Position numbers and translations under genes: made by a program. Under the pieces are notes generated by a model. The model saw only the letters and a list, made by a program, of their open reading frames with translations. It ran no database searches and was not told the origin of the DNA. 15,267 nucleotides of DNA, from positions 1-15,267 of the forward strand of contig CBFGTJ010000061.1 of the NCBI GenBank assembly GCA_965651815.1. The letters run 5' to 3'. Source of the stretch: CBFGTJ01 sp965651815 (GTDB lineage: Bacteria > Actinomycetota > Acidimicrobiia > Acidimicrobiales > Microtrichaceae). Positions 7,519 to 14,299 of the stretch are shown piece by piece. Numbering within the stretch: the first letter of the stretch is position 1; every line of letters starts with the position of its first letter.

Positions 7519-7527
7519 AGCTAGCTT
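7519..7527 (+). promoter_or_regulatory. Putative -10 of the SDR gene with overlapping palindrome
   Basis: TAGCTT (7522-7527) fits TANNNT and ends eight bases before the ATG at 7536, the spacing expected for leaderless transcripts. No Shine-Dalgarno sequence precedes the ATG. The perfect palindrome AGCTAGCT (7519-7526) overlaps the -10 and could be an operator half-site or chance. No clear -35 is present. Confidence 0.45.
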
Positions 7528-7535
7528 GTCGGCCC

Positions 7536-8537
7536 ATGCTGGTCGGCCTGACGGGGGGCACGGGGTTCGTGGGGGCGCACATCGCCCGCGCGCTCGTCGA
7601 CGACGGTCACCGTCTGCGGTTGCTCGCGCGCTCCGCGCACCGCGTCACGTCCACGATCGGCGCGCTCGGCGTCCCCGCCGAGTCCTACGAGGTCGTCACC
7701 GGCGACGTGTGCGACCCCGCCGCGGTCGACCGGCTGCTCGAGGGGACCGACGCGCTCGTGCACGCCGCGGGGGTCGTCGGCGTCGACGACCGCGACGAGC
7801 AGATGATGTGGAAGGTCAACGTGCAGGCGACCGCCACCGTGCTCACCAAGGCCGTCGCGGCCGGCCTCGACCCGATCGTGCACCTGGCGAGCTACAGCGC
7901 GCTGTTCCCGGCGCCGACCGAGCTCATCGGGCCCGACAGCCCGCCGACGGAGGGCCGTAGCGCGTACGCGCGGACCAAGGCCGCGGGCGTCCGCATCGCC
8001 CGGGGCTTCCAGGACGCGGGGGCGCCGGTGGTCGTGCTGTTCCCCTCCGGGATCGTGGGCCCGCCCGCCGGTGACCGCGTCGGGCTCGTCGCGGAGGGGT
8101 GGTCGACGCTCCTGCGGCTCGGCACCTCCCTGAAGTTCGACGGCGGCATGGCGCTCATCGACGTGCGCGACGTCGCCGACCTGGTCGCCGCGTCGCTCGA
8201 GCCGGGCAAGGGGCCGCGGCGCCTCGTGTGCGGCGGCGAGGTGCTCGACTTCGACGAGGTCGTCGAGATCGTCTCGACCACGGCGGGACGCAGGGTCCGG
8301 AGGGTGCCCGTGCCGAACAGGCTGCTGCTCGGCCTGGGCCGCACCGTCGACGCCGTGTCCAAGGTCGCGCCCGTCCCGCCCGTGTTCACCTACGAGGCGG
8401 CGTGGCTGCTGACCACCGCGCAGGGCACCGACGACTCCGCGGCGCTCGAGCTGCTCGGCCGCCCCTGGCGCTCGACCCGCCAGGCGCTGCGCGACGCCAC
8501 CGATCCCCCGTCCACCGGCCCATCACCGCAGAGGTGA
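7536..8537 (+). CDS. Extended SDR / NAD-dependent epimerase-dehydratase family protein
   Basis: Predicted cytoplasmic NAD(P)-binding oxidoreductase or epimerase of 333 residues; substrate unknown. The N-terminal Rossmann motif TGGTGFVGAH (6-15) is the glycine-rich cofactor site. GDVCDP (56-61) and LVHAAGVVG (74-82) follow as in extended SDRs. The active-site tyrosine and lysine are Tyr144 and Lys148 in YARTK, with a Ser in HLASYS (117-121). PSGIVGPP and the DVRDVADLVAASLE region also fit the family, which includes 3-beta-HSD-like and dihydroflavonol reductase-like enzymes. The gene is transcribed away from the mrp operon and ends 26 bases before livH. The livH promoter appears separate, so a functional link to either neighbour is not supported. 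ATG 7536 is supported by the -10 spacing. Confidence 0.9.
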   Translation: MLVGLTGGTGFVGAHIARALVDDGHRLRLLARSAHRVTSTIGALGVPAESYEVVTGDVCDPAAVDRLLEGTDALVHAAGVVGVDDRDEQMMWKVNVQATATVLTKAVAAGLDPIVHLASYSALFPAPTELIGPDSPPTEGRSAYARTKAAGVRIARGFQDAGAPVVVLFPSGIVGPPAGDRVGLVAEGWSTLLRLGTSLKFDGGMALIDVRDVADLVAASLEPGKGPRRLVCGGEVLDFDEVVEIVSTTAGRRVRRVPVPNRLLLGLGRTVDAVSKVAPVPPVFTYEAAWLLTTAQGTDDSAALELLGRPWRSTRQALRDATDPPSTGPSPQR

Positions 8538-8549
8538 CGGTGGCCTCCG

Positions 8550-8555
8550 TACAAT
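8550..8555 (+). promoter_or_regulatory. Strong -10 element for the livHMGF operon (leaderless)
   Basis: TACAAT (8550-8555) matches the SigA -10 consensus TATAAT at five of six bases and stands out in this GC-rich sequence. It ends eight bases before the livH ATG, so transcription would begin at or next to the start codon. There is no Shine-Dalgarno sequence in between. No good -35 is seen at 16-18 bases upstream. It lies 12 bases after the SDR stop and gives the transporter its own promoter. Confidence 0.6.
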
Positions 8556-8563
8556 CCTCCGCC

Positions 8564-10030
8564 ATGTCCGGACCACCCCCAGCCACTCCCCGCTCCGGTG
8601 GGTCGGTCCGGTGGGTCCTGCTCGCCGCCGTGGTGCTGGTGCTGCTGCTCCCCGACCTCACCGGCGCGAGCCCCGCGCCCGCCTCGTCGGCCGGGCAGAC
8701 GCCGACCACCGACCAGGCCGGCGGCGCGGCCGACACCGGTGACCCCGCCGGCGGCGTGCCCGGCGGCGGGACCGTGCCCACCACCGACAGCGGCGAGGCA
8801 CCCGAGGACGGGGCGGACGAGCCGGCACCCGCGCTCCCCCGCATCACCGCGACGCTCACCGCGGGCGGGGAACCGGTCGAAGGGGTGACGATGATCGTGT
8901 CCCAGGGCGGGCAGGAGGTCGGCCGCGCCGACTCCGACGAGGACGGCAAGGTGGAGGTCGAGGTGCCCTCCGGGGGCAGCTACGACGTCACCCTCGACCC
9001 CGACACCTTCCCCGAGGGCGTGGCGTTCGAGGAGGGGGCGCGCACCGAGCTCAGCCCGATCGTGCAGGCGACGGGCTCCCGGCCGGTCATCTTCCGGCTC
9101 ACCTCGGAGGGCGCCGAGGCCCGCCAGGGGCGCTCCGACACCGACCGCGTGCTGAGCCTCATGGCGAGCGGCGTGCGCTTCGGACTGGTCATCGGGCTCG
9201 CCGCCGTCGGGCTGTCGCTCATCTTCGGCACGACCGGGCTGACCAACTTCGCACATGGCGAGCTCGTCACCTTCGGTGCGATCGCCACCTGGTACCTGAA
9301 CGCGAAGTCGGGTGGGCTCGGCCTGCCGCTGGTGGCCGCCGCGGTGGGCGGGGTCCTGATCGCGGGCGGGTTCGGGGCGGCGATCGAGCTCGGCGTGTTC
9401 CGACCACTGCGCCGCCGCGGCATGCCCGTGGTGTCGCAGATGGTCGTCTCGATCGGCCTCGCGATCGCGCTCCGGTACGTGTTCAGCATCGTCTACGGCG
9501 CCAGCTCGCGGCAGTACGCGCAGTACGGGGCGCAGTCGCCGACCGTCCACCTCGGGCCGGTGTCGCTGCGCCCCAAGGACCTCGTCGTCACGCTCGTCGC
9601 GCTCGCGGCCGTCGTGGCGGTCGGCGTGTTCCTCCAGCGGGCGCGGCTCGGCACCGCGATCCGGGCCGTGTCCGACAACGGTGACCTGTCGACCGCGTCG
9701 GGCATCGACACCGCCCGGGTGATCCTGCTCGTGTGGGCGCTCGCAGGGGTGCTCGCCGGCGCCGGCGGCCTCATGCTGGGCACCACCGACACCGTCGCGT
9801 GGAACATGGGCCAGCAGGTGCTGCTGATCATGTTCGCCGCGGTGCTCCTCGGCGGCCTCGGCACCGCCTACGGGGCGATGGTCGGCGGCCTGTTCGTCGG
9901 CATCGTGTCGGACGTGTCGACCTTCTGGCTCGACGCGGACCTCAAGATCGTGGTCGCCCTCGGGACGCTGGTGCTGGTCCTGCTGTTCCGACCCCAGGGC
10001 GTGTTCGGCGTGCGGACGAGGGCGGCGTGA
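8564..10030 (+). CDS. livH: LivH-type ABC permease with N-terminal extracytoplasmic domain
   Basis: A membrane permease of a HAAT-family amino acid importer, 488 residues against about 290-310 for usual LivH. The permease covers about 196-488, with family motifs SLIFGTTGLTNFAHGELVTFGA (218-239), RPLRRRGMPVVSQMVVSIGLA (280-300), AIRAVSDN (365-372), VLLGGLGTAYGAMVGGLFVG (427-446) and the ending LLFRPQGVFG. Ahead of it lie a basic N-terminus (Arg10, Arg16), a hydrophobic helix (about 17-34), a Gly/Pro/Thr/Asp-rich linker (35-90) and a beta-rich domain (about 91-180; PRITATLTAGGEPVEGVTM, DEDGKVEVEVPSGGSYDVTL) resembling Ig-like or carboxypeptidase-regulatory domains. The domain should lie outside the membrane. 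ATG 8564 was chosen because the -10 TACAAT lies just before it and because it yields a proper signal-anchor. The livH stop overlaps the livM start. Confidence 0.93.
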   Translation: MSGPPPATPRSGGSVRWVLLAAVVLVLLLPDLTGASPAPASSAGQTPTTDQAGGAADTGDPAGGVPGGGTVPTTDSGEAPEDGADEPAPALPRITATLTAGGEPVEGVTMIVSQGGQEVGRADSDEDGKVEVEVPSGGSYDVTLDPDTFPEGVAFEEGARTELSPIVQATGSRPVIFRLTSEGAEARQGRSDTDRVLSLMASGVRFGLVIGLAAVGLSLIFGTTGLTNFAHGELVTFGAIATWYLNAKSGGLGLPLVAAAVGGVLIAGGFGAAIELGVFRPLRRRGMPVVSQMVVSIGLAIALRYVFSIVYGASSRQYAQYGAQSPTVHLGPVSLRPKDLVVTLVALAAVVAVGVFLQRARLGTAIRAVSDNGDLSTASGIDTARVILLVWALAGVLAGAGGLMLGTTDTVAWNMGQQVLLIMFAAVLLGGLGTAYGAMVGGLFVGIVSDVSTFWLDADLKIVVALGTLVLVLLFRPQGVFGVRTRAA

Positions 10031-11022
10031 TGCTGGCGGTCAACCTCGGCGCCGCGGCCGTCGACGGGCTGCGCGACATGGTCGGCATCTCGTGCTGCGT
10101 GTACGCGCTCGCCTCGATCGGCCTCAACATCCAGTTCGGCTTCGCCGGCCTGCTCAACTTCGGCCACATCGGCTCGGCGCTCGTCGGTGCCTACGGCACG
10201 GCGATCATGGTCAACAACGGCCACCCGCTGTGGCTCGCCGCGATCGTCGGGCTCATCGCCGCGATCGTGCTCGGGCTGCTGCTCGGGTTGCCGACCCTGC
10301 GGCTGCGCGCCGACTACCTCGCCATCGCCACGATCTCGGTCGCCGAGATCCTGCGGGTGCTGGCCAACTCCGTGCGGCTCCAGGACGTCACCGGCGGGCC
10401 GATCGGCATCAGCGGCGTCGCGAAGGACTGGTTCTCGATCAACCCGATCCCCGAGGGCCGCTACGGCTGGGGCTCGTTCAGCTTCAACCACAACACGCTG
10501 TGGACGATGATCCTCGGCTGGACGCTGGTCATCCTCGCCAGCCTCGCCGTGTGGGGGCTGTCCCGCAGCCCGTGGGGGCGGCTGCTCAAGGCGGTGCGCG
10601 AGGACGAGGAGGCGGCGCGGGCGCTCGGCAAGAACGTCTTCGCGCTGAAGCTGCAGGCGTTCGTGCTGGGCAGCGCGATCGGCGGCGCCGCCGGCATCGT
10701 GTTCGCGCTGCGCGGCGGCTTCGTGACCCCGAGCTTCTTCATCGCCCAGAAGACGGTCAACTGGTACCTGGTCGTGATCCTCGGCGGCGTCGCGACCGTG
10801 ATCGGCCCGCCGCTCGGCGCGATGGTCTACTGGTTCGTGATCTCCACGCTGAACAGCCTCCTGACCCAGGCCATCGGCAACGACGGCTGGTGGTTCATCG
10901 CCTCGACCGAGACCGGCGCGGTCCGGTACGTGCTGGTCGGCGTGACGATCGTGCTGCTGCTCGTGTTCCGGCCCCAGGGCCTGTTCGGCGACCGCGAGGA
11001 GGCGAGGCTCGGTGGGCGCTGA
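10030..11022 (+). CDS. livM: LivM-type branched-chain amino acid ABC permease
   Basis: Second permease subunit of the importer, 330 residues, normal for LivM. Typical motifs are YALASIGLNIQFGFAGLLNFGH (25-46), RLRADYLAIATISVAEILR (about 94-112), LKAVREDEEAARALGKN, the YLVVILGGVATVIGPPLGA segment and the ending VFRPQGLFG. Eight or more hydrophobic segments are visible. ATG 10030 overlaps the livH TGA by one base (TGATG); the GTG one codon earlier would give a GTGA overlap, so the first residue is uncertain. GAGGG lies seven bases before the ATG. The end overlaps livG by 11 bases. Confidence 0.95.
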   Translation: MLAVNLGAAAVDGLRDMVGISCCVYALASIGLNIQFGFAGLLNFGHIGSALVGAYGTAIMVNNGHPLWLAAIVGLIAAIVLGLLLGLPTLRLRADYLAIATISVAEILRVLANSVRLQDVTGGPIGISGVAKDWFSINPIPEGRYGWGSFSFNHNTLWTMILGWTLVILASLAVWGLSRSPWGRLLKAVREDEEAARALGKNVFALKLQAFVLGSAIGGAAGIVFALRGGFVTPSFFIAQKTVNWYLVVILGGVATVIGPPLGAMVYWFVISTLNSLLTQAIGNDGWWFIASTETGAVRYVLVGVTIVLLLVFRPQGLFGDREEARLGGR

Positions 11023-11932
11023 GGGGTCCGTCGACGGCGTGCAGCTCGCCCCGGCCGTCGCGGCGGGGGCGCACTCCGCGACCAGCGGACCGATCCTGTC
11101 GGTCTCGGGGGTGCACCGGTCCTTCGGTGGCGTCGTCGCCGTGTCCGTGGACGAGTTCCACGTCGACCACGGCTCGATCGTCGCCCTGATCGGCCCGAAC
11201 GGCGCCGGCAAGACCACGTTCTTCAACGTGCTCACCGGGTTCGAGAAGGCCGACGGCGGGTCCTGGCACTTCCAGGGCCACGACCTGTCCGGCAAGCCCG
11301 CGTACGCGATCGCCCGCGCCGGCATGGTCCGCACCTTCCAGACCGCCCGGGTGTTCCCGCGGCTGTCGGTCATGGACAACGTGCGGCTCGGGGCCACCGG
11401 CCAGATCGGGGAGCGCCTCAGCTCGGCGCTGCTGCGGTGGCGGTGGCGGCCACAGGAGGCCGAGCTGGGCGAGCGCGCCGCCGAGGTCATCGAGTGGGTC
11501 GGGCTGGGCGCCAAGCGCGACGACCTGGCCGGGACGCTCTCGGGCGGGCAGCGCAAGCTGCTCGAGCTCGCACGGGCGGTGATGGCGCGACCGAGCCTGC
11601 TGATGCTGGACGAGCCGATGGCGGGCGTGAACCCCGCCCTGCGCCAGTCGCTGCTGGACCGCATCCGCGACCTGGCCGCGGACGGCGTCACGGTGCTGTT
11701 CGTGGAGCACGACATGGACGTCGTGTCCTCGATCGCCGAGGTCGTGGTGTGCATGGCCGAGGGCCGGATCATCGCCAAGGGCACCCCGGGTGAGGTCGCT
11801 GCGGACGAGCGGGTCATCGAGGCCTACCTCGGTGCCTCCAGCGGGGACCTGCGCGACGTCGAGCGCGACACCGGCCGCGCCCCCGGCTCGGCTCCCGGCA
11901 GTGACGACGGGGACGGGGAGGCCGGATCGTGA
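11012..11932 (+). CDS. livG: LivG-type ABC transporter ATPase
   Basis: A cytoplasmic ATPase subunit of 306 residues. It has Walker A GPNGAGKTT (61-69), the Q-loop at FQTARVFPRLSV (109-120), ABC signature LSGGQ (176-180), Walker B LLMLDEP (196-202) and switch His233 in VEHDMD. The VRTFQ and EPMAGVNP elements are typical of LivG rather than LivF. Usual LivG has about 255 residues. Here there are about 25 extra residues at the N-terminus and an acidic, Gly/Ser-rich tail of about 30 at the C-terminus (276-306). GTG 11012 is preceded by AGGAGG (10997-11002), which supports this start despite the 11-base overlap with livM. Confidence 0.95.
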   Translation: MGAEGSVDGVQLAPAVAAGAHSATSGPILSVSGVHRSFGGVVAVSVDEFHVDHGSIVALIGPNGAGKTTFFNVLTGFEKADGGSWHFQGHDLSGKPAYAIARAGMVRTFQTARVFPRLSVMDNVRLGATGQIGERLSSALLRWRWRPQEAELGERAAEVIEWVGLGAKRDDLAGTLSGGQRKLLELARAVMARPSLLMLDEPMAGVNPALRQSLLDRIRDLAADGVTVLFVEHDMDVVSSIAEVVVCMAEGRIIAKGTPGEVAADERVIEAYLGASSGDLRDVERDTGRAPGSAPGSDDGDGEAGS

Positions 11933-12693
11933 CCCAGGGCCACGACGTCCCCGTCGAGCGCGAGATGGGCCCCCGCCTGCTCGAGATCCGCGACCTGGTC
12001 GCCGGCTACGTGCCGGGCGTCGACATCCTCCGCGGCGTGTCGATGCACCTCGACCGTGGCGAGCTGGTCGGCATCATCGGGCCGAACGGCGCCGGCAAGT
12101 CGACGCTCATCAAGGCGATCTTCGGCCTCGTGCCGATCCGCTCCGGGGTCATGGAGCTCGACGGCGAGAGCATCGTCGGGCACCCCGGCCACGAGCTCGT
12201 CGAGCGGGGCGTCGGCTACGTGCCCCAGGTGCGCAACGTGTTCACGACGCTCACGGTCGAGGAGAACCTCCGCATGGGGATCTTCCTTCGGCCCGAGCGG
12301 TTCGCCACCCGGCGCGACGAGGTGTTCGACCTGTTCCCGGTCCTGCGGGAGCGGCGCAACGCCCGGGCCGACTCGCTCTCGGGCGGCCAGCGGCAGGTCC
12401 TCGCCATGGGCCGCGCGCTGATGATGGAGCCGACGCTGATGCTGCTCGACGAGCCCTCCGCGGGCCTGTCGCCGCAGATGCAGGACGAGATCTTCGAGCG
12501 CATCGGCGACATCAACGCCGCCGGCGTGTCGGTGCTCATCGTGGAGCAGAACGCCCACAAGGCGCTGCGGATCTGCCACCGCGCCTACGTGCTCGACCAG
12601 GGCGTCGACGCGCACACCGGGCGGGGGCCCGAGCTGCTGCGCGACCCGAAGATCATCGAGCTCTACCTCGGCTCCCTCGTCCGCGAGCGCTGA
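11929..12693 (+). CDS. livF: LivF-type ABC transporter ATPase
   Basis: Second cytoplasmic ATPase of the importer, 254 residues. It has Walker A GPNGAGKST (51-59), the Q-loop YVPQVRNVFTTLTVEENL (98-114), signature LSGGQ (150-154), Walker B MLLDEP (171-176) and D-loop SAGLSP. The switch region reads VEQNAHKAL, with Gln in place of the common His, which is normal for LivF. The start GTG 11929 overlaps the livG stop as GTGA, with GGGGAGG seven bases before it. Together with LivG it should power LivH/LivM. It is the last gene of the operon. Confidence 0.95.
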   Translation: MTQGHDVPVEREMGPRLLEIRDLVAGYVPGVDILRGVSMHLDRGELVGIIGPNGAGKSTLIKAIFGLVPIRSGVMELDGESIVGHPGHELVERGVGYVPQVRNVFTTLTVEENLRMGIFLRPERFATRRDEVFDLFPVLRERRNARADSLSGGQRQVLAMGRALMMEPTLMLLDEPSAGLSPQMQDEIFERIGDINAAGVSVLIVEQNAHKALRICHRAYVLDQGVDAHTGRGPELLRDPKIIELYLGSLVRER

Positions 12694-12712
12694 ACCGCCC
12701 CCTCCCCCTCTC

Positions 12713-12786
12713 CCCTCACCAGCCCGTTTCGTGATGCGAACGTGCTGGTTCCACCGCGCGCTCGCATCGCAGAACGGGGGTGAGGG
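12713..12786. repeat. Large imperfect inverted repeat between livF and the binding-protein gene
   Basis: Arms 12723-12739 and 12762-12778 pair over 17 positions (14 Watson-Crick, two G-T, one mismatch) around a 22-base loop. Outer arms CCCTCACC (12713-12720) and GGTGAGGG (12779-12786) extend the stem perfectly after a 2-base bulge (12721-12722). The structure starts 20 bases after the livF stop. It may terminate livF transcription or protect its 3' end; no T-tract follows. It could also be a dispersed intergenic repeat. Confidence 0.5.
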
Positions 12787-12802
12787 AGGCCCCGGAACGG
12801 GA

Positions 12803-12830
12803 AGGGGCCCGGGCATCGGCCCGGGCCCCT
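12803..12830. terminator. Perfect 12-bp GC hairpin, likely bidirectional terminator
   Basis: AGGGGCCCGGGC (12803-12814) and GCCCGGGCCCCT (12819-12830) form a perfect 12-base stem with a 4-base loop. It sits 21 bases beyond the stop of the minus-strand binding-protein gene and 109 bases beyond the livF stop, between two converging genes. No T-run follows on either strand, as often in high-GC actinobacteria. It most likely ends the binding-protein transcript. Confidence 0.7.
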
Positions 12831-12851
12831 CGTCCAACCGGTCAGTCGGAC

Positions 12852-14162
12852 TCACTCGATGGTGATCTGCTCACCCTCGATGGTCTCGACCGATGCGTCG
12901 TCCGCGTACTGCCACACGTCGTACACGCCGGTGCCGGGCTCCATCTCGTCCCACTGGTCGAAGGAGCTGGAGGCGCCCCGGTAGTGGATCGTCTCGCCGG
13001 CGTCGAGGAACTCCTTGCACTCGGCGAAGGTCTGGCAGTCGTTGTCACCCTCGAGGTTGCCGGCGAAGGCCTCGGCGATCTCCGTGCCGTCCTCGCTGTC
13101 GGCGGCGTAGATCGCCAGCGCCAGGAGGTTGGTGCAGTCGTAGAAGTACGACGAGAAGATCTTGTCGACGCCGGTCTCCTCGAACTTCGCGGTGAAGGGG
13201 TGCTCGATGCCCGACGGGGCAGCAGCCGGGGCCGTGCCCTTGATGCCGGCGACCACGCCCGGGTTGGCCGAGTCGACCGACTCACCGAAGCCGGAGCTCT
13301 GCATGCCGTCCGCGGTGTAGATGGGCATCTCGGACGGGCCGGCACCCTTGCCGATCATCACGTTGACGATCTGGGCGCCGTCGTCGTTGAAGCCGATGAC
13401 CGCGACCGCGTCCGGGTCGGAGTCGAGCGCACGCTGGACGTCCGCGTCGTAGCCGGAGCCGCTCTCGGGGTCGTACAGGACGGTCTCGGTGACCTCGGAG
13501 CCGCCCTCCTCGAGGGCCTGGCCGAGCAGGTCGGCGAAGCCGTTCCCGTAGTCGTCGTTGCGGGCGATGATCGCGACCCGCGAATGGCCGTCGGACTGGA
13601 TCAGGGTGGCGAGCGCCGGGCCCTGCAGGCGGTCCGCCGGAGCGGTGCGGAAGAAGTAGCCGCCGCCGGCGCCGCTCAGGTCGGCCGAGGTGGTCGAACC
13701 GGAGCAGACCGGGATGCGGTCGGTCGCGAAGGTCTCGACGAGCGCGCTCGCGACGCTGGAGGGCGCCGGGCCGAGGATCACGTCGACCTGGTCGGTGTTG
13801 AGGAGCTTGTCGTAGCTCGTCTGGGCGACGTTGGCGTTGGTGCCGTCGTCACCGGGGACGATCACGACGTCACCGCCGAGCAGGCCGCCCGCGGCGTTGA
13901 TCTCCTCGACCGCCATCTCGATCGGCTTGGACAGCGACTCGACGATGACCTGGAGGTCACCGCTCTGCGGCACCAGGGTGCCGAACTTGACCGTGCCGTC
14001 GACGTTGTTGCGGTCGCCGCCCTCGCCGCCGGTCGCCTCGGTGGTGGACGACGTGGTGCCTTCGGCGTCGCCGTTGTCGTCGTCGTCACCGCCGCACGCG
14101 GCCGCCACCAGGGCGAACGCGAGGCCGACGACGAGGAGACTCCGTCGTAGAGTTCCGTTCAT
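12852..14162 (-). CDS. LivK-like branched-chain amino acid ABC substrate-binding lipoprotein
   Basis: An extracytoplasmic, membrane-anchored solute receptor of 436 residues. The signal peptide 1-22 ends in lipobox AAAC (Cys23), followed by GGDDDDNGD and a Thr/Ser/Gly linker to about 55. The mature domain is a type I periplasmic binding fold (Peripla_BP_6): VKFGTLVPQSGDLQVI (58-73), KPIEMAVEEINAAGGLLGG (79-97), VDVILGPAPSSVASA (126-140), RVAIIARNDDYGNGFADLL (195-213) and AVAVIGFNDDGAQIV (252-266). Cys343, Cys376 and Cys382 may form a disulfide; Cys153 is the other cysteine. It is the natural partner of LivHMGF but is on the opposite strand, converging on livF, so it is regulated separately. 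The ribosome site is weak (AGAGAAG just before the ATG). The substrate (branched-chain amino acids, amides or others) cannot be told from sequence. Confidence 0.94.
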   Translation of the reverse strand: MNGTLRRSLLVVGLAFALVAAACGGDDDDNGDAEGTTSSTTEATGGEGGDRNNVDGTVKFGTLVPQSGDLQVIVESLSKPIEMAVEEINAAGGLLGGDVVIVPGDDGTNANVAQTSYDKLLNTDQVDVILGPAPSSVASALVETFATDRIPVCSGSTTSADLSGAGGGYFFRTAPADRLQGPALATLIQSDGHSRVAIIARNDDYGNGFADLLGQALEEGGSEVTETVLYDPESGSGYDADVQRALDSDPDAVAVIGFNDDGAQIVNVMIGKGAGPSEMPIYTADGMQSSGFGESVDSANPGVVAGIKGTAPAAAPSGIEHPFTAKFEETGVDKIFSSYFYDCTNLLALAIYAADSEDGTEIAEAFAGNLEGDNDCQTFAECKEFLDAGETIHYRGASSSFDQWDEMEPGTGVYDVWQYADDASVETIEGEQITIE

Positions 14163-14199
14163 CTTCTCTGGACCCCCGTAGGTTCAGGTTGGTTCCCGG

Positions 14200-14257
14200 A
14201 TGTCTAGCACCGGGCCACGGTCGAAACGCGAACTCCCTTCGGATCGGCGACCGTGGC
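14200..14257. promoter_or_regulatory. Perfect 10-bp dyad in the divergent promoter region of the binding-protein and pirin genes
   Basis: GCCACGGTCG (14214-14223) and CGACCGTGGC (14248-14257) are exact inverted repeats separated by 24 bases, inside the 137-base gap between two divergent genes. A -10-like TAGACAT on the minus strand (14206-14200) lies next to the left arm, so a bound regulator could control the binding-protein gene. No clear -35 and no obvious promoter for the pirin gene were found. The operator role is inferred. Confidence 0.4.
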
Positions 14258-14299
14258 ATCGCGGGCGCGGGCAGACCCCTGCTGGGGGAGACTGTCACG

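Noticed and set aside
7367..7582. An upstream extension of mrpA to 7582
   Set aside because: It would run across the divergent SDR promoter and start codon and adds Pro/Arg-rich sequence unlike any MrpA N-terminus.
4925..7960. A 1011-codon open frame on the plus strand antisense to mrpAB
   Set aside because: It is antisense to a clearly identified antiporter gene and made of low-complexity Arg/His/Gln/Asp/Gly-rich sequence with no recognisable domain. Long antisense frames are expected opposite GC-rich coding sequence.
8390..9550. A 386-codon open frame on the minus strand opposite the livH N-terminal extension
   Set aside because: Considered because the extension is unusual, but the plus-strand frame has a promoter, signal-anchor and continuity into LivH, while the minus-strand frame is His/Arg/Gly-rich without any domain.
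12780..14150. A 456-codon open frame on the plus strand antisense to the binding-protein gene
   Set aside because: The minus-strand product has a lipobox and a full periplasmic-binding fold; the plus-strand frame has neither a domain nor plausible composition and starts inside a terminator region.
14189..14299. An upstream TTG start for the pirin gene
   Set aside because: It adds 37 residues without family similarity and runs through the dyad at 14214-14257, whereas ATG 14300 has a good ribosome site.
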